Assembly: GCF_900112935.1 (NCBI RefSeq)
Contig: NZ_FONM01000001.1
Coordinates: forward strand, 186,001 to 250,000
Source of the DNA: Trichococcus pasteurii
GTDB taxonomy: Bacteria > Bacillota > Bacilli > Lactobacillales > Aerococcaceae
DNA: 64,000 nt
Reading direction: 5' to 3'
The translations under genes were made by a program, and so were the position numbers. Of this stretch, positions 33,608 through 44,982 are shown one piece after another (position 1 is the first letter of the stretch; every line of letters begins with the position of its first letter). Under the pieces are notes generated by a model that made no database searches, had not been told where the DNA came from, and saw nothing but the letters and a program-made list of their open reading frames with translations.

Positions 33608-34930
33608 TTGAAGAAGAAATTAGTGGCTATCGCATTAGCAGGTACGATCCTTGCAACAAGTATAGTAACGCCTTTTACAGCTCAAGCAGATGAAATCTTA
33701 ACAAAAATCCAACAGCAAGAAACTAAAATTTCTGAATTGGACAGCAAACAAAGCACGGCAGAAGAAAACTTGTCTGCAATCACTGCAGAAGTTGATGCAG
33801 CCGAAAAAAGAGCGGAGACTCTTTTGGCAAACCGCGTAAAGACACAAGATGAGATTGTTGCTTTACAAGAAGATATTGCCGAATTGCAAGTTGTCATCGC
33901 ACAACGCGAAGAACAACTGGATGAGCAAGCAAGATCTGTTCAAGTGAACGGTTCAAACGAAAACTACTTGAACTTTATCGTAGCATCCGAATCTTTCACA
34001 GATTTGGTATCCCGCATCGATGTTGTTTCAAAAATGGTTTCAGCCAATAAAGAATTGGTAGAACAGCAAGTTGCGGATCAAAAGGCTGTTGAAGACAAGA
34101 AAAATAAAACTGAAGAAAATTTGAACGAAATCAATGCAATGGCCATGGAGTTGGAACAACTTAAAGGCGATCTGCAAGTGAAGAAAATCGAACAAGAAAG
34201 CGCAGTTGCCGCTTTGGCTGCTGAAAAAGCAACGGCTGAATCCGACCGCCAAATGTTCTTAGCGCAAAAAGAAGAAGCTGACCAAAGAGCCGCCGCAGAA
34301 GCTGCTGCCATTGCCGCTGCTGAAGCTGCCGCAGCAACTGTAGCTGCAACAGTCGCACAAGCAAGCTCAGAAGAATCTTCAACCGCTGCTTCATCCGTTG
34401 ATGTTGCATCAAGCACAGTTGCAAGTTCCGAGTCAGCTGCTCCTGCTCAAACGGTTGCCGCTGCACCAGTTGTTGAAAGTGCACCAGTTGTGTCTGCTCC
34501 TGCAGCAGCTGCACCAGTCGTCAGCGCACCAGTTGTGTCTGCGCCAGTCGTTACTGCACCAGCATTATCGGCACCAACAGGCGATGTTGTTTCCATTGCC
34601 GCAAAATACATCGGCGTTCCTTATGTATGGGGCGGAAAAACACCGTCAGGCTTTGACTGCTCTGGCTTCACGTCTTATGTCTTCAGAGAAGCATACGGCA
34701 TCGAAATCGGTGGCTACACAGTTCCTCAAGAAAACTCAGGTACACAGATTGCTGTATCAGCTGCACAAGCGGGAGATTTGATCTTCTGGGGTTCGAGAGG
34801 CGCGACTTATCACGTTGCGATCTACGTAGGCGGCGGACAATACATCCACGCTCCAGCACCAGGCCAAACAGTTACTTACTCTTCTTACAACCTTTCCGGC
34901 GCATCATTTGCCGTTCGTGTTGCAAGATAA
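33608..34930 (+). CDS. Secreted NlpC/P60 peptidoglycan endopeptidase with coiled coil
   Basis: The protein has 440 residues. A signal peptide (about 1-27) ends TAQA. A coiled coil (about 28-235) resembles CwlO/PcsB-type hydrolases. A low-complexity Ala/Val/Ser/Pro linker (about 236-330, repeats of SAPV) follows, then a C-terminal NlpC/P60 domain with FDCSGFTSYVF (Cys nucleophile) and the histidine in ATYHVAIYVGG. It should cut D-gamma-Glu-containing stem peptides during wall growth. TTG start, 8 nt after GGAGG. WalR-like boxes lie upstream, as expected for such wall hydrolases. Confidence 0.9.
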   Translation: MKKKLVAIALAGTILATSIVTPFTAQADEILTKIQQQETKISELDSKQSTAEENLSAITAEVDAAEKRAETLLANRVKTQDEIVALQEDIAELQVVIAQREEQLDEQARSVQVNGSNENYLNFIVASESFTDLVSRIDVVSKMVSANKELVEQQVADQKAVEDKKNKTEENLNEINAMAMELEQLKGDLQVKKIEQESAVAALAAEKATAESDRQMFLAQKEEADQRAAAEAAAIAAAEAAAATVAATVAQASSEESSTAASSVDVASSTVASSESAAPAQTVAAAPVVESAPVVSAPAAAAPVVSAPVVSAPVVTAPALSAPTGDVVSIAAKYIGVPYVWGGKTPSGFDCSGFTSYVFREAYGIEIGGYTVPQENSGTQIAVSAAQAGDLIFWGSRGATYHVAIYVGGGQYIHAPAPGQTVTYSSYNLSGASFAVRVAR

Positions 34931-34944
34931 TCCGAAAAACCTAC

Positions 34945-34971
34945 GACAGTCCTCCGGGGCTGTCTTTTTTT
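34945..34971 (+). terminator. Terminator after the NlpC/P60 gene
   Basis: GACAGTCC-TCCG-GGGCTGTC (one wobble pair) is followed by seven T. Confidence 0.85.
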
Positions 34972-35000
34972 GATTTTTGCGTAGATATGAAGAGAAGCTG

Positions 35001-35031
35001 TTGACCTTAACGCAGCGTCAAGGTGTAAGAT
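35001..35031 (+). promoter_or_regulatory. MerR-type operator-promoter
   Basis: TTGACC (35001-35006) and TAAGAT (35026-35031) are 19 bp apart, the over-long spacer of MerR-controlled promoters. The spacer holds the inverted repeat ACCTTAACGC-A-GCGTCAAGGT (35004-35024, 9 of 10 pairs). Confidence 0.8.
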
Positions 35032-35052
35032 AGGATTATCGGAGGGGATAGA

Positions 35053-35814
35053 ATGGAATATACAATCCAAAAATTGAGCCGATTGGCCGGCATCAGCACG
35101 AGGACGCTGCGCTTCTATGACGAAATCGGCCTGCTGAAGCCCAAACGTACCAGTTCCTCTGGCTACCGCATCTATGGTGAGACAGAGGTGGACAGGCTGC
35201 AGCAGATTCTGTTCTTCAAACAGTTGTCTTTTTCGCTTGATAAGATCAAAGCCGCGATGGATGATCCGGCATATGATGCGGAACAATCATTGGTCGCACA
35301 TAAACAGGCGCTGTTGGAGAAAAAGAAAGAAATCGAATTGCTGATCAAAACGGTGGATGCTACGCTTGAAGAAAAAAGAGGAGGCGGAAGGATGAGCGAC
35401 AAAGAAAAATTCGAAGGCTTGAAGAAGGAACTGCTCGACGAGAACGAAATCCGCTACGGGCAGGAAATTCGCAAAAAATTCGGAGAAAAGACCGTTGCGG
35501 CATCAAATAAGAAGTTCGCAGGAATGAGCGAAGCGGATTTTGACGCAATGCAGGAGATGGCCGCACGCTTGCAGGAGATGCTGACGGAAGCGATGGCTAC
35601 GGGGGATGCCGGCGGAGAGGCTGCCTTGGCGGTTGCTGCGTTGCATAAACAATGGCTGAGCTATACTTGGCCGAGCTACTCTCCGGAAGCGCATCGTGGA
35701 CTGGCCCAGATGTATGTCGACGACGAAAGGTTCACCGCTTACTACGATAAAGCATCAGGCAAAGGGGCCGCTGCATTTTTGCGGGATGCGATCCACAACT
35801 ATACGGATAAGTGA
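35053..35814 (+). CDS. MerR-family regulator with TipAS ligand-binding domain
   Basis: The protein has 253 residues. The N-terminal MerR winged helix (YTIQKLSRLAGISTRTLRFYDEIGLL) is followed by a dimerising coiled coil (about 75-115) and a C-terminal TipAS domain (about 130-250), as in Mta and TipAL multidrug regulators. GGAGGGG lies 7 nt before ATG. The operator-promoter just upstream suggests autoactivation on ligand binding. No efflux gene is adjacent, so other targets are presumably elsewhere. Confidence 0.9.
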   Translation: MEYTIQKLSRLAGISTRTLRFYDEIGLLKPKRTSSSGYRIYGETEVDRLQQILFFKQLSFSLDKIKAAMDDPAYDAEQSLVAHKQALLEKKKEIELLIKTVDATLEEKRGGGRMSDKEKFEGLKKELLDENEIRYGQEIRKKFGEKTVAASNKKFAGMSEADFDAMQEMAARLQEMLTEAMATGDAGGEAALAVAALHKQWLSYTWPSYSPEAHRGLAQMYVDDERFTAYYDKASGKGAAAFLRDAIHNYTDK

Positions 35815-38037
<2,223 letters not shown>

Positions 38038-38052
38038 GGGTTTTTGTGATTC

Positions 38053-38088
38053 AAGGAGCCTGGGACAGTTGTCCCGGACTCCTTTGTC
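38053..38088 (+). terminator. Hairpin after metG
   Basis: AAGGAGCCTGGGAC (38053-38066) pairs with GTCCCGGACTCCTT (38071-38084) with two internal mismatches; the T-run after it is short. Confidence 0.65.
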
Positions 38089-38150
38089 CATTTTAAATGC
38101 AGAAGAGTCAGTGGGGCAAAGGCCTCCCCACAGGAACCGGAAAGGAATCT

Positions 38151-38933
38151 ATGGATAAACTATTATTTGATACACACACGCATCTGAATGTGGATGCTTT
38201 TGCGGATGATGCTGACGCGGCCATCGTAAGGGCTCACGAAGCCGGTGTCGGAAGATTTGCGGTAGTGGGCTTCGATGCGGACACGATAAAAAGGTCGCTT
38301 GAATTGAGCGCGAAATATCCTGAAATCTACAGCATCATCGGTTGGCACCCTACGGAAGCAGCGACCTATACTGCGGCAGTGGAGGACAGCCTGATGGCGT
38401 TGCTCGAAGAAAAAAAGGTTGTTGCCATGGGCGAGATGGGTCTGGACTATCACTGGGACACAGCGCCGCATGATGTTCAGGCGAAAGTATTCAGAAGGCA
38501 AATCGCGATCGCCAAAGAATTGGAACTGCCGATCAGCATCCATATGCGTGACGCTATCGAAGACACGTACCGCATTCTGAAGGAAGAGGATGTGCGCGAT
38601 ATAGGCGGCATCATGCACAGCTTCAGCGGTGATGTGAACTACATGAAGAAGTTTTTGGATTTGGGCATGCACATTTCGATCAGCGGCGTCGTCACTTTCA
38701 AAAAAGCGACGGAAGTGCATGAAGTGGCCAAAGCTGCACCGATCGAGAAGCTTCTGGTCGAAACCGATGCGCCGTATCTGGCGCCCGTCCCTTTCCGTGG
38801 AAAGAGAAACGAGCCGGCTTATGTACGCTATGTAGCCGAAAAGATTGCTGAATTACGCGGCCAGACCTTCGAACAGATTGCGCTGCAGACAACCGAAAAT
38901 GCAAATAAATTATTTGGGTTGGATGACAAATGA
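38151..38933 (+). CDS. tatD: TatD-family metal-dependent hydrolase
   Basis: The protein has 260 residues. The amidohydrolase-type barrel has FDTHTHLN (two metal His), [10 protein letters not shown] (Glu), SIHMRDA, MHSFSG and [11 protein letters not shown]. Relatives are 3'-5' DNA exonucleases or D-aminoacyl-tRNA deacylases in the cytosol. ATG 38151 follows AAAGGAATCT; an upstream frame to 38097 lacks a ribosome site. It overlaps rnmV by 4 nt. Confidence 0.93.
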   Translation: MDKLLFDTHTHLNVDAFADDADAAIVRAHEAGVGRFAVVGFDADTIKRSLELSAKYPEIYSIIGWHPTEAATYTAAVEDSLMALLEEKKVVAMGEMGLDYHWDTAPHDVQAKVFRRQIAIAKELELPISIHMRDAIEDTYRILKEEDVRDIGGIMHSFSGDVNYMKKFLDLGMHISISGVVTFKKATEVHEVAKAAPIEKLLVETDAPYLAPVPFRGKRNEPAYVRYVAEKIAELRGQTFEQIALQTTENANKLFGLDDK

Positions 38934-39529
38934 AAATAGAAGAAATCATAGTGGTTGAGGGGAAAGACGATACCAAACGGATCAAGGAAGCGGTGGAGGC
39001 TGATACGATTGAAACGAACGGATCGGCAATCAACGAAGAAACGCTGCGGTTGATTGCCCATGCGCAAGCAACGCGGGGCGTCATCGTCTTCACCGATCCG
39101 GATTATCCGGGCGGGAAGATCCGGGCAACGATCGTGGAACGGATCCCCGATGTCAAGCATGCGTTTTTGCGTAAGGATGACGCGCAATCCCCGAAAGGCG
39201 GAAGCCTCGGAATTGAGCATGCCTCCCCCGAGATCATAAGGGAAGCGCTGAAGAATGTCTACACGCAAAGGCAAGCTGAAACGAGCGACATCGACAGGAA
39301 ATTCCTTGATGAATGGCATTTGGTCGGACATGCCGATTCAGGGCGCTATCGGGAATTGCTGGGGGATGTGCTCGGAATCGGCCATACCAACGGCAAACAG
39401 TTATTGAAACGCCTGCGCATGTTCCAACTGGAAAAAGAAGATGTTGATGCAGCGATGACAGTCATTTTGAAAGAACTGGATGAAAAGGATAGCCTGACCG
39501 CTCAGCGGCAGGAGGAGGAAAACAGATGA
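38930..39529 (+). CDS. rnmV: Ribonuclease M5
   Basis: It matures 5S rRNA precursors. The 199 residues carry a Toprim domain at the N-terminus: IIVVEGKDD (Glu) and [13 protein letters not shown] (Asp-x-Asp). The M5 C-terminal domain follows (about 115-199). It overlaps the genes on both sides by 4 nt (ATGA), so the three genes form one operon. Confidence 0.94.
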   Translation: MKIEEIIVVEGKDDTKRIKEAVEADTIETNGSAINEETLRLIAHAQATRGVIVFTDPDYPGGKIRATIVERIPDVKHAFLRKDDAQSPKGGSLGIEHASPEIIREALKNVYTQRQAETSDIDRKFLDEWHLVGHADSGRYRELLGDVLGIGHTNGKQLLKRLRMFQLEKEDVDAAMTVILKELDEKDSLTAQRQEEENR

Positions 39530-40425
39530 GTGGATTAGAACACGATAAGGATATAGCAACACCAAGCAGAACGAACGCCATCTTAAAGAAATACCATCTG
39601 ACCATGAAGAAGAGCCTGGGGCAAAACTTTTTGGTGGAACCGAATATATTGACGAAGATGGTGGCTGCAGCCGGCATAGACAAAAACACCAATGCGATCG
39701 AAATCGGGCCCGGTATTGGAGCATTGACGGAGCGTCTTGCCAGAGAAGCCAAAAAAGTAGTAGCGTTTGAAGTGGACAGACGATTGGCGCCTATTTTGAA
39801 GACAGAACTTGCGGAATACGATAATATCGAAATCATTTTTCAGGATATTCTGCAGGCGAATGTTCCGCAGGTCATCGAGGAGCATTTTGAACCGGCTGAC
39901 CGATTAGTGGTAGCCGCGAATCTGCCTTACTACATCACGACGCCAATCATCATGAATTTCATCGAGACGGATTTGCCGATCGATACGTTTGTGATGATGA
40001 TGCAAAAGGAAGTCGCACAGCGTATGACGGCCAAGCCCGGAACGAAAGCCTTCGGTTCATTGACGATTGCGATCGACTACTATACGGAAGCCGAGATTGC
40101 CTTCATCGTTCCGAAGACCGTTTTTGTGCCGCAACCGAATGTCGATTCGGCAATCCTGAAGCTGCAGCGCAGAGCGGAACCCAAAGTGAAGGTTACGGAT
40201 GAGAAGTTCTTTTTTGATCTGGTCCGTGCCGGTTTCAATCAGCGCAGAAAAACGCTCTGGAACAATCTGCAGTCCCGCTACGGCAAAACGGAAGAGGTCA
40301 AGGCGGCTTTGACAGCCGGACTTGAAGAAGCTGGCATTGAGCCTTCAAAACGGGCAGAAGCCCTGAGCATTGAACAATTTGCGGCCCTTGCGAACGCCTT
40401 GGTCAAATATTTGGACGTTCAATAA
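39526..40425 (+). CDS. rsmA: 16S rRNA dimethyladenosine transferase
   Basis: It dimethylates two adjacent adenosines near the 3' end of 16S rRNA (also known as KsgA). The 299 residues show the SAM motif [11 protein letters not shown], the acidic VAFEVDR and the catalytic NLPYY motif in [12 protein letters not shown]. The small C-terminal helical domain is complete. It ends the tatD-rnmV-rsmA operon. Confidence 0.96.
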   Translation: MSGLEHDKDIATPSRTNAILKKYHLTMKKSLGQNFLVEPNILTKMVAAAGIDKNTNAIEIGPGIGALTERLAREAKKVVAFEVDRRLAPILKTELAEYDNIEIIFQDILQANVPQVIEEHFEPADRLVVAANLPYYITTPIIMNFIETDLPIDTFVMMMQKEVAQRMTAKPGTKAFGSLTIAIDYYTEAEIAFIVPKTVFVPQPNVDSAILKLQRRAEPKVKVTDEKFFFDLVRAGFNQRRKTLWNNLQSRYGKTEEVKAALTAGLEEAGIEPSKRAEALSIEQFAALANALVKYLDVQ

Positions 40426-40637
40426 ACCGTTGAAAGATTGCCTGATATTTCAGTGTCCGGAGGCACCGTCGAGCAGGATGACCCACCTTCCGGATCCCGT
40501 ATCAAAGCGAAGGGGAGGCATCCGCGGTGCAATTTTTCATTCAGCTGTTTTACTAAAAAAAAGTAAAAAAAGTTGATAAGATTTCTTTAAAAATTTATTC
40601 GTTTCATAGTTGCGTGCATACGTCCTCTGTGATATAC
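40426..40637. other. Intergenic region between rsmA and veg
   Basis: It holds a pairing of GCACCG (near 40463) with CGGTGC (near 40526) around a GC-rich stretch, then AT-rich DNA. A short frame from 40481 lacks adequate coding evidence. No gene is called. Confidence 0.4.
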
Positions 40638-40666
40638 TTGTTAATTTAATTTATCTGTGTTATAAT
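40638..40666 (+). promoter_or_regulatory. veg promoter
   Basis: TTGTTA (40638-40643), 17 bp, TATAAT (40661-40666). The start codon lies 24 nt downstream of the -10. Confidence 0.75.
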
Positions 40667-40689
40667 GGGACTCAGTGAGGTGAAACAGA

Positions 40690-40947
40690 ATGCCGGATAA
40701 TTTGAGTCAGATTAAGGAACAACTGGAATGTCACTTAGGGCAGAAAGTTATGCTGACTGCGCAAGCAGGACGCAAACGCAAGACGGAACGAAAAGGTATT
40801 TTACGGGAAACGTATCATGCTGTATTTGTAGTTGATCTAGACCAAAACGAAAATGCATTTGAACGTGTATCATACAGTTATGCAGATGTTTTAACCGAAG
40901 CTGTAGAGATCTTATTTTACGATGAAGAAAAATGCCAGTACGCTTAA
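40690..40947 (+). CDS. veg: Veg protein
   Basis: This 85-residue protein of the conserved Veg family starts PDNLSQIKEQLECHLG and contains GRKRKTERKGIL and SYSYADVLT. In Bacillus it influences biofilm-matrix gene expression; the molecular role is not settled. GTGAGGTG lies before ATG. It is monocistronic between its own promoter and a terminator, in the conserved place between rsmA and ispE. Confidence 0.92.
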   Translation: MPDNLSQIKEQLECHLGQKVMLTAQAGRKRKTERKGILRETYHAVFVVDLDQNENAFERVSYSYADVLTEAVEILFYDEEKCQYA

Positions 40948-40976
40948 ATTATGTAAGAACTTATTCCAAATAAATC

Positions 40977-41007
40977 AAACAGACATCGAAATGTCTGTTT
41001 TTTTTTA
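40977..41007 (+). terminator. Terminator after veg
   Basis: AAACAGACAT-CGAA-ATGTCTGTTT is followed by T6. Confidence 0.88.
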
Positions 41008-41185
41008 TCGAAAAATCGCTTGATGCAGGCGGAAGCGTGTGAGGAACAAACCGGTTCCGGGCACTGAGCCATGAGATATTGTGCATTCAGAAACTAATTC
41101 TTGTTTGTTGACATATATTTCTTTTAAAAAGGGCACGCTTACGCTAGTATTGTATTATAAGAACAGTGGAGAGGAGCGTGGAGCG

Positions 41186-42046
41186 ATGGAATGGATTGAA
41201 CGTGCGCCGGCAAAAATAAATTTGGCGTTAGATGTACTGTATAAGCGGGATGACTATTATCATGAACTCGAAATGGTGATGGCTTCAGTCGACCTCGCGG
41301 ACCATCTTACTTTTACTCCTCTCGAAGAAGATGAAATCAGGATCTACACAAATAAAGTGTTTCTGCCCGTGGATACGCGTAATCATGTCTATCAAGCAGT
41401 GAAGCTTCTTAAAGACCGTTGTGGGATAAAGAAGGGAATCAAAATTGAAATCGACAAGAAAATCCCTGTTGCAGCCGGATTGGGCGGCGGCAGCACGGAT
41501 GCCGCCGCAGCTCTGCGCGCGCTGAACAAGATCTGGGATCTGCAGCTTTCTGTTGAAGAACTCATTGCGATCGGCAACCAAGTAGGTTCGGATGTTCCCT
41601 ACAGCATAGTGGGCGGCACTGCTTTCGTATCGGGCCGGGGGGAAATCGTCCGGAAATTGCGGCCGATGCCATCCTGTTGGGTGATTTTGGCGAAACCGCG
41701 CCTGAGCGTCTCGACGAAGACGATTTTCCGTCTGCTGGCTGTCGAGGAACTGCAACACAAGCCGACTTCCCGCATCGTAGCGCAAGCCATCGAAGAGGGC
41801 GATTACGAACGGATGTGCCAGAACGTAGGGAATGCTTTGGAACAAGTGACCTTCAATAAACACCCGGAACTGCGCAAATTGAAGGACCGGATGGAGAAGT
41901 ACGGCCTCGACGGCGTGACGATGAGCGGCAGTGGCCCTACCATCATCGGATTCAGCAGGAACACATCGCGCATCAAAAGAGTCTACAACAGTTTGCGCGG
42001 ATTCTGCGAAGAAGTATACATGGTCCGACTGCTGAATGAAGAATGA
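41186..42046 (+). CDS. ispE: 4-diphosphocytidyl-2-C-methyl-D-erythritol kinase
   Basis: A GHMP-type kinase of the MEP isoprenoid pathway with 286 residues. Motifs are APAKINLALDV, the phosphate loop PVAAGLGGGSTDAAA and the C-terminal GVTMSGSGPTIIGF. ATG 41186 follows GGAGCG closely, with GAGAGGAG further out; the frame runs upstream to 41081 without a ribosome site. Its presence indicates the MEP route. Confidence 0.95.
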   Translation: MEWIERAPAKINLALDVLYKRDDYYHELEMVMASVDLADHLTFTPLEEDEIRIYTNKVFLPVDTRNHVYQAVKLLKDRCGIKKGIKIEIDKKIPVAAGLGGGSTDAAAALRALNKIWDLQLSVEELIAIGNQVGSDVPYSIVGGTAFVSGRGEIVRKLRPMPSCWVILAKPRLSVSTKTIFRLLAVEELQHKPTSRIVAQAIEEGDYERMCQNVGNALEQVTFNKHPELRKLKDRMEKYGLDGVTMSGSGPTIIGFSRNTSRIKRVYNSLRGFCEEVYMVRLLNEE

Positions 42047-42054
42047 GTAGAAAA

Positions 42055-42233
42055 GCGGGACAAGCCCGCTCTGCCTCGAAAGAAATTTAGGAAATCTGGC
42101 CTCGCAACGTTCCCTATGGTCACCTTATACTGGGACTCTAAGGGATAAACCCCTAAGAGTCCCATGCAAATGAGCATCGCAGAGCGCAATGGGTCAGATT
42201 TATCTAATTTCCGAGAGGCAGGCTTGGACCGCT
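42055..42233. repeat. 180-bp element with long imperfect inverted repeats
   Basis: The left arm (42055-42097) and right arm (42194-42233) are complementary over about 40 bases with a few bulges; for example TGCCTC pairs with GAGGCA and AAATCTG with CAGATTT. The middle carries a perfect 14-bp hairpin (TGGGACTCTAAGGG with CCCCTAAGAGTCCCA, 42131-42164). It could be a MITE-like repeat or a structured RNA. No coding frame is seen. Confidence 0.65.
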
Positions 42234-42264
42234 AGCCATCTTTTTGGAATGTAGAATATTTTGA

Positions 42265-42300
42265 AATTGTGTGAACACCTATGGTGATGCACAACCGAAT
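42265..42300 (+). repeat. Hairpin between the inverted-repeat element and znuA
   Basis: TTGTG..CACC-TAT-GGTG..GCACAA forms a bulged stem (about 42265-42293). No role can be assigned. Confidence 0.4.
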
Positions 42301-42329
42301 TTTTAATACACTAATGTCTAGGCTTAACC

Positions 42330-42367
42330 AAAACCGCGAAACTCCTTTGGATGTTCGCGGTTTTTGC
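42330..42367 (+). terminator. Terminator upstream of the znu operon
   Basis: AAACCGCGAA (42331-42340) pairs with TTCGCGGTTT (42354-42363), followed by TT. Confidence 0.8.
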
Positions 42368-42390
42368 TTGTGAAACGGAAGCGAAATGGT

Positions 42391-42454
42391 TGACGCGTTG
42401 CATCCGGTTGTGATAAAGTGTCTATCGGGACTTAAACAGGAATCATTACGTTTT
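42391..42454 (+). promoter_or_regulatory. znu promoter with Zur-like box
   Basis: TTGACG and a GATAAA-type -10 at about 42391-42417 precede a 21-bp site at 42434-42454. AAACAGGAAT-C-ATTACGTTTT matches the B. subtilis Zur box (AAATCGTAATNATTACGATTT) except at four positions and is an imperfect palindrome. It lies just before the ribosome site, where a bound repressor would block transcription. Confidence 0.5.
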
Positions 42455-42470
42455 GGAGGAATAATAAATT

Positions 42471-43433
42471 ATGCTAAATAGACTGAAAATGACAGGCATT
42501 TTGTCTGCGGCAGCCCTTGTTCTGGTTGGTTGCGGAACAAGTGGAAACAGCGAATCAGGCATTTCTGAGGATGGCATAAAGGTTGTCACAACCTTTTATC
42601 CGATGTATGATTTTGCGAAAAATGTAGTAGGTGACAATGGCGAAGTATCCGTTTTGTTGGATGCCGGACAAGAATCGCATGGCTATGAGCCGACACCGCA
42701 GGATATCGCGGCGATTGCTGACGCTGATGTGTTCGTCTACAACAGCGATGAAATGGAAACGTGGGTGCCAAGCGTATTGGAGTCCATTGAATCGAGCGAT
42801 GTGATCGTTGTCGAAGCTGCCGAGGAAATCGCGCTATTTGAAATGCAAGAAGATGAAGCTGCCGAAGAAGAGCACAGCGATGAAGCCGGAGAAGAAGGCG
42901 AAGATGCCCACAGCGTCGATCCACATGTCTGGTTGGATCCTGTGTACGCACAAGAGGAAGTCGACGCCATTTTGGCCGGAGTGCTTGAGGCGGATGAAGC
43001 GAATAAAGAGAGTTATGAAGCGAATGCCGCTGCCTTCAAGGAGAAATTGGCGGAACTGGACTTGGCATATCAGACTTCCTTTGAGACTGCCGAAAACCGC
43101 ACGTTCGTCGTGCAGCACGCAGCTTTTGGCTACATCGCCCGTCGCTACGATCTGACTGAAGTGGCTGTCTCCGATGTGTCATCCGATGCGGAACCGAATC
43201 CTGCCAAACTGGCTGAACTGCAGCAATTTATGATCGATAATCAGATCACTACCGTTTATTACTCGGACAGCGCATCTTCGAAAACAGCAGAAACGCTTGC
43301 CGAAGAAGCAGGGGCCTCGCTGGAAGTGTTGAGTCCGCTTGAAGGGATAACGGATGAAGACCAAGAAGCGGGCAAAGATTACTTGAGTGTGATGGAAGAA
43401 AATTTGGAAGCTTTGAAAAAAGTGATCCAGTAA
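42471..43433 (+). CDS. znuA: Zinc ABC transporter substrate-binding lipoprotein
   Basis: The protein has 320 residues. The lipoprotein signal ends LVLVGC (Cys21). Metal ligands are expected in GQESHGYEPTP (His), DPHVWLDP (His), VVQHAAFGYIARRY (His) and YYSDSASS (acidic). A short Glu/Asp/His-rich insert (about 125-145) replaces the usual His loop. It delivers Zn2+ to the permease at the outer membrane face. GGAGG lies 9 nt before ATG. It heads znuA-znuC-znuB. Confidence 0.9.
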   Translation: MLNRLKMTGILSAAALVLVGCGTSGNSESGISEDGIKVVTTFYPMYDFAKNVVGDNGEVSVLLDAGQESHGYEPTPQDIAAIADADVFVYNSDEMETWVPSVLESIESSDVIVVEAAEEIALFEMQEDEAAEEEHSDEAGEEGEDAHSVDPHVWLDPVYAQEEVDAILAGVLEADEANKESYEANAAAFKEKLAELDLAYQTSFETAENRTFVVQHAAFGYIARRYDLTEVAVSDVSSDAEPNPAKLAELQQFMIDNQITTVYYSDSASSKTAETLAEEAGASLEVLSPLEGITDEDQEAGKDYLSVMEENLEALKKVIQ

Positions 43434-43451
43434 CAGAAGAGAGGGATTCAA

Positions 43452-44159
43452 TTGGAATATATCGATGTACAGCATCTGTCGTTCTATTACGATGATGAAC
43501 CTGTCCTGCAGGATATCACATTCCAAGTGCACGAAGGGGAATTCGTCATTCTTACAGGCGAAAATGGCGCTGCGAAATCCACTTTATTGAAAAGCATCCT
43601 GGGCCTGTTGAATCCCCGGGAGGGCAGCGCGACAATTTCGAAGGTGAACTATCGTGGGGAAAAGCTCACGATTGGTTATGCACCGCAGCAAATTTCGTCG
43701 TTCAATATCGGTTTTCCGAGCAGGGTACTTGAGTTTGTGGAGTCCGGCAGATACCAAAAAGGCAAATGGTTCAAAAAATTGGATGAGGAAGATAATATCC
43801 ATGTAAAAAAAGCCTTGGAATCAGTCGGCATGTGGGAGATGCGCAACAAAAAAATCGGGGAACTTTCCGGTGGACAAAAACAACGCATCGCTTTGGCCCG
43901 CATTTTCGCAACCGATCCGGACTTGTTCGTGCTCGATGAGCCGACAACCGGCATGGACAAGGAATCGCGCGAGCGTTTCTATCGTTTGCTGAAACACAAT
44001 TCACAAGTCCACAATAAAGCGATCATCATGGTTACGCATGAGCATGAAGATATCAAAGAATTTGTGGATACCCATATCCAGTTGGTCAGAAAGGAGGATT
44101 CGCCGTGGAGATGTTTCTCTATGGATTTATGCAAAGAGCCTTCCAAGCATCAACATTGA
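43452..44159 (+). CDS. znuC: Zinc ABC transporter ATP-binding protein
   Basis: The protein has 235 residues. Walker A reads GENGAAKST; alanine in place of the third glycine is common in this metal-transporter group. The signature is LSGGQKQR and Walker B LFVLDEPTTGMD. The start is TTG 43452, 6 nt after GAGAGGG. The last 18 codons overlap the permease gene by 55 nt. Confidence 0.9.
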   Translation: MEYIDVQHLSFYYDDEPVLQDITFQVHEGEFVILTGENGAAKSTLLKSILGLLNPREGSATISKVNYRGEKLTIGYAPQQISSFNIGFPSRVLEFVESGRYQKGKWFKKLDEEDNIHVKKALESVGMWEMRNKKIGELSGGQKQRIALARIFATDPDLFVLDEPTTGMDKESRERFYRLLKHNSQVHNKAIIMVTHEHEDIKEFVDTHIQLVRKEDSPWRCFSMDLCKEPSKHQH

Positions 44160-44914
44160 TTGCGATCATGGCGCCCGTTTTGGGCTTGCTGCTGATTTTG
44201 CGCCGGCAGTCCTTGATGTCGGACACATTATCCCATGTATCCTTAGCAGGAGTTGCTTTAGGGATGCTTCTCAACATTAATCCTACGCTTACCACATTAG
44301 GCATCGTCATTTTGGCGGCGGTCGGAATCGAGTACTTGCGCGTCATCTTCAAAGGTTATTCGGAAATATCCGTCGCGATTTTGATGGCTACAGGGATGGC
44401 AGTAGCTTTGGTGTTGATGAGCTTCGTGTCGGGGAAACAGAACGCAAGTGTGGAACAGTTCCTGTTCGGCTCGATCATCACGATAAATGATGAGCAAATC
44501 GTTATCTTGTTGGCGTTGGCAATCATAGTCGTTTTGTTGTATCTGATCTTCCGCAAGCCTTTGTATGTGTTGACGTTTGATGAAGACACAGCCCATACGG
44601 CGGGCTTGCCGGTCCGCATGATGTCGTTGTTGGTGTCTGTGATCACCGGGGTAGCCATCAGTGTGGTGATGCCGATTACTGGTTCCTTGCTGGTTTCTTC
44701 GATAATGATACTGCCGGCAGCCATCTCGATGAGGTTGGTGCATACCTTCAATGGTGTGATCCTGCTTGGGATCGGCATCGGCTTGACGGGGATGTACGGA
44801 GGATTGTTTGCTTCCTATCAGTACGGGACGCCTCCCGGGGCCACAATCACCTTAGTTTTCGTGGCGATGTTCGTTCTGACGAGCCTCTATAAGGTCATCG
44901 TCGAAAAGAAGTAG
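44105..44914 (+). CDS. znuB: Zinc ABC transporter permease
   Basis: The 269-residue membrane protein has about eight helices and belongs to the ABC-3 family. It has the conserved LSDTLSHVSLAGVALG-type segment after helix 1 (seen as RRQSLMSDTLSH) and a late SSIMILPAAISM helix. GTG 44105 follows AAAGGAGG by 6 nt; ATG 44111 is the alternative. A terminator follows. Confidence 0.9.
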   Translation: MEMFLYGFMQRAFQASTLIAIMAPVLGLLLILRRQSLMSDTLSHVSLAGVALGMLLNINPTLTTLGIVILAAVGIEYLRVIFKGYSEISVAILMATGMAVALVLMSFVSGKQNASVEQFLFGSIITINDEQIVILLALAIIVVLLYLIFRKPLYVLTFDEDTAHTAGLPVRMMSLLVSVITGVAISVVMPITGSLLVSSIMILPAAISMRLVHTFNGVILLGIGIGLTGMYGGLFASYQYGTPPGATITLVFVAMFVLTSLYKVIVEKK

Positions 44915-44937
44915 AATCTTAACAATAAGATATATGG

Positions 44938-44969
44938 ACAAGAGCAGAACATTGCTCTTGTTTTTTTTG
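44938..44969 (+). terminator. Terminator after znuB
   Basis: ACAAGAGCA-GAACAT-TGCTCTTGT is followed by T7. Confidence 0.88.
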
Positions 44970-44982
44970 TTGAAATTCGATT

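Noticed and set aside
40481-40576. Short ORF between rsmA and veg with AGCAGG before ATG
   Set aside because: The weak ribosome site and poly-lysine end arising from an A-run suggest chance; I could not support it.
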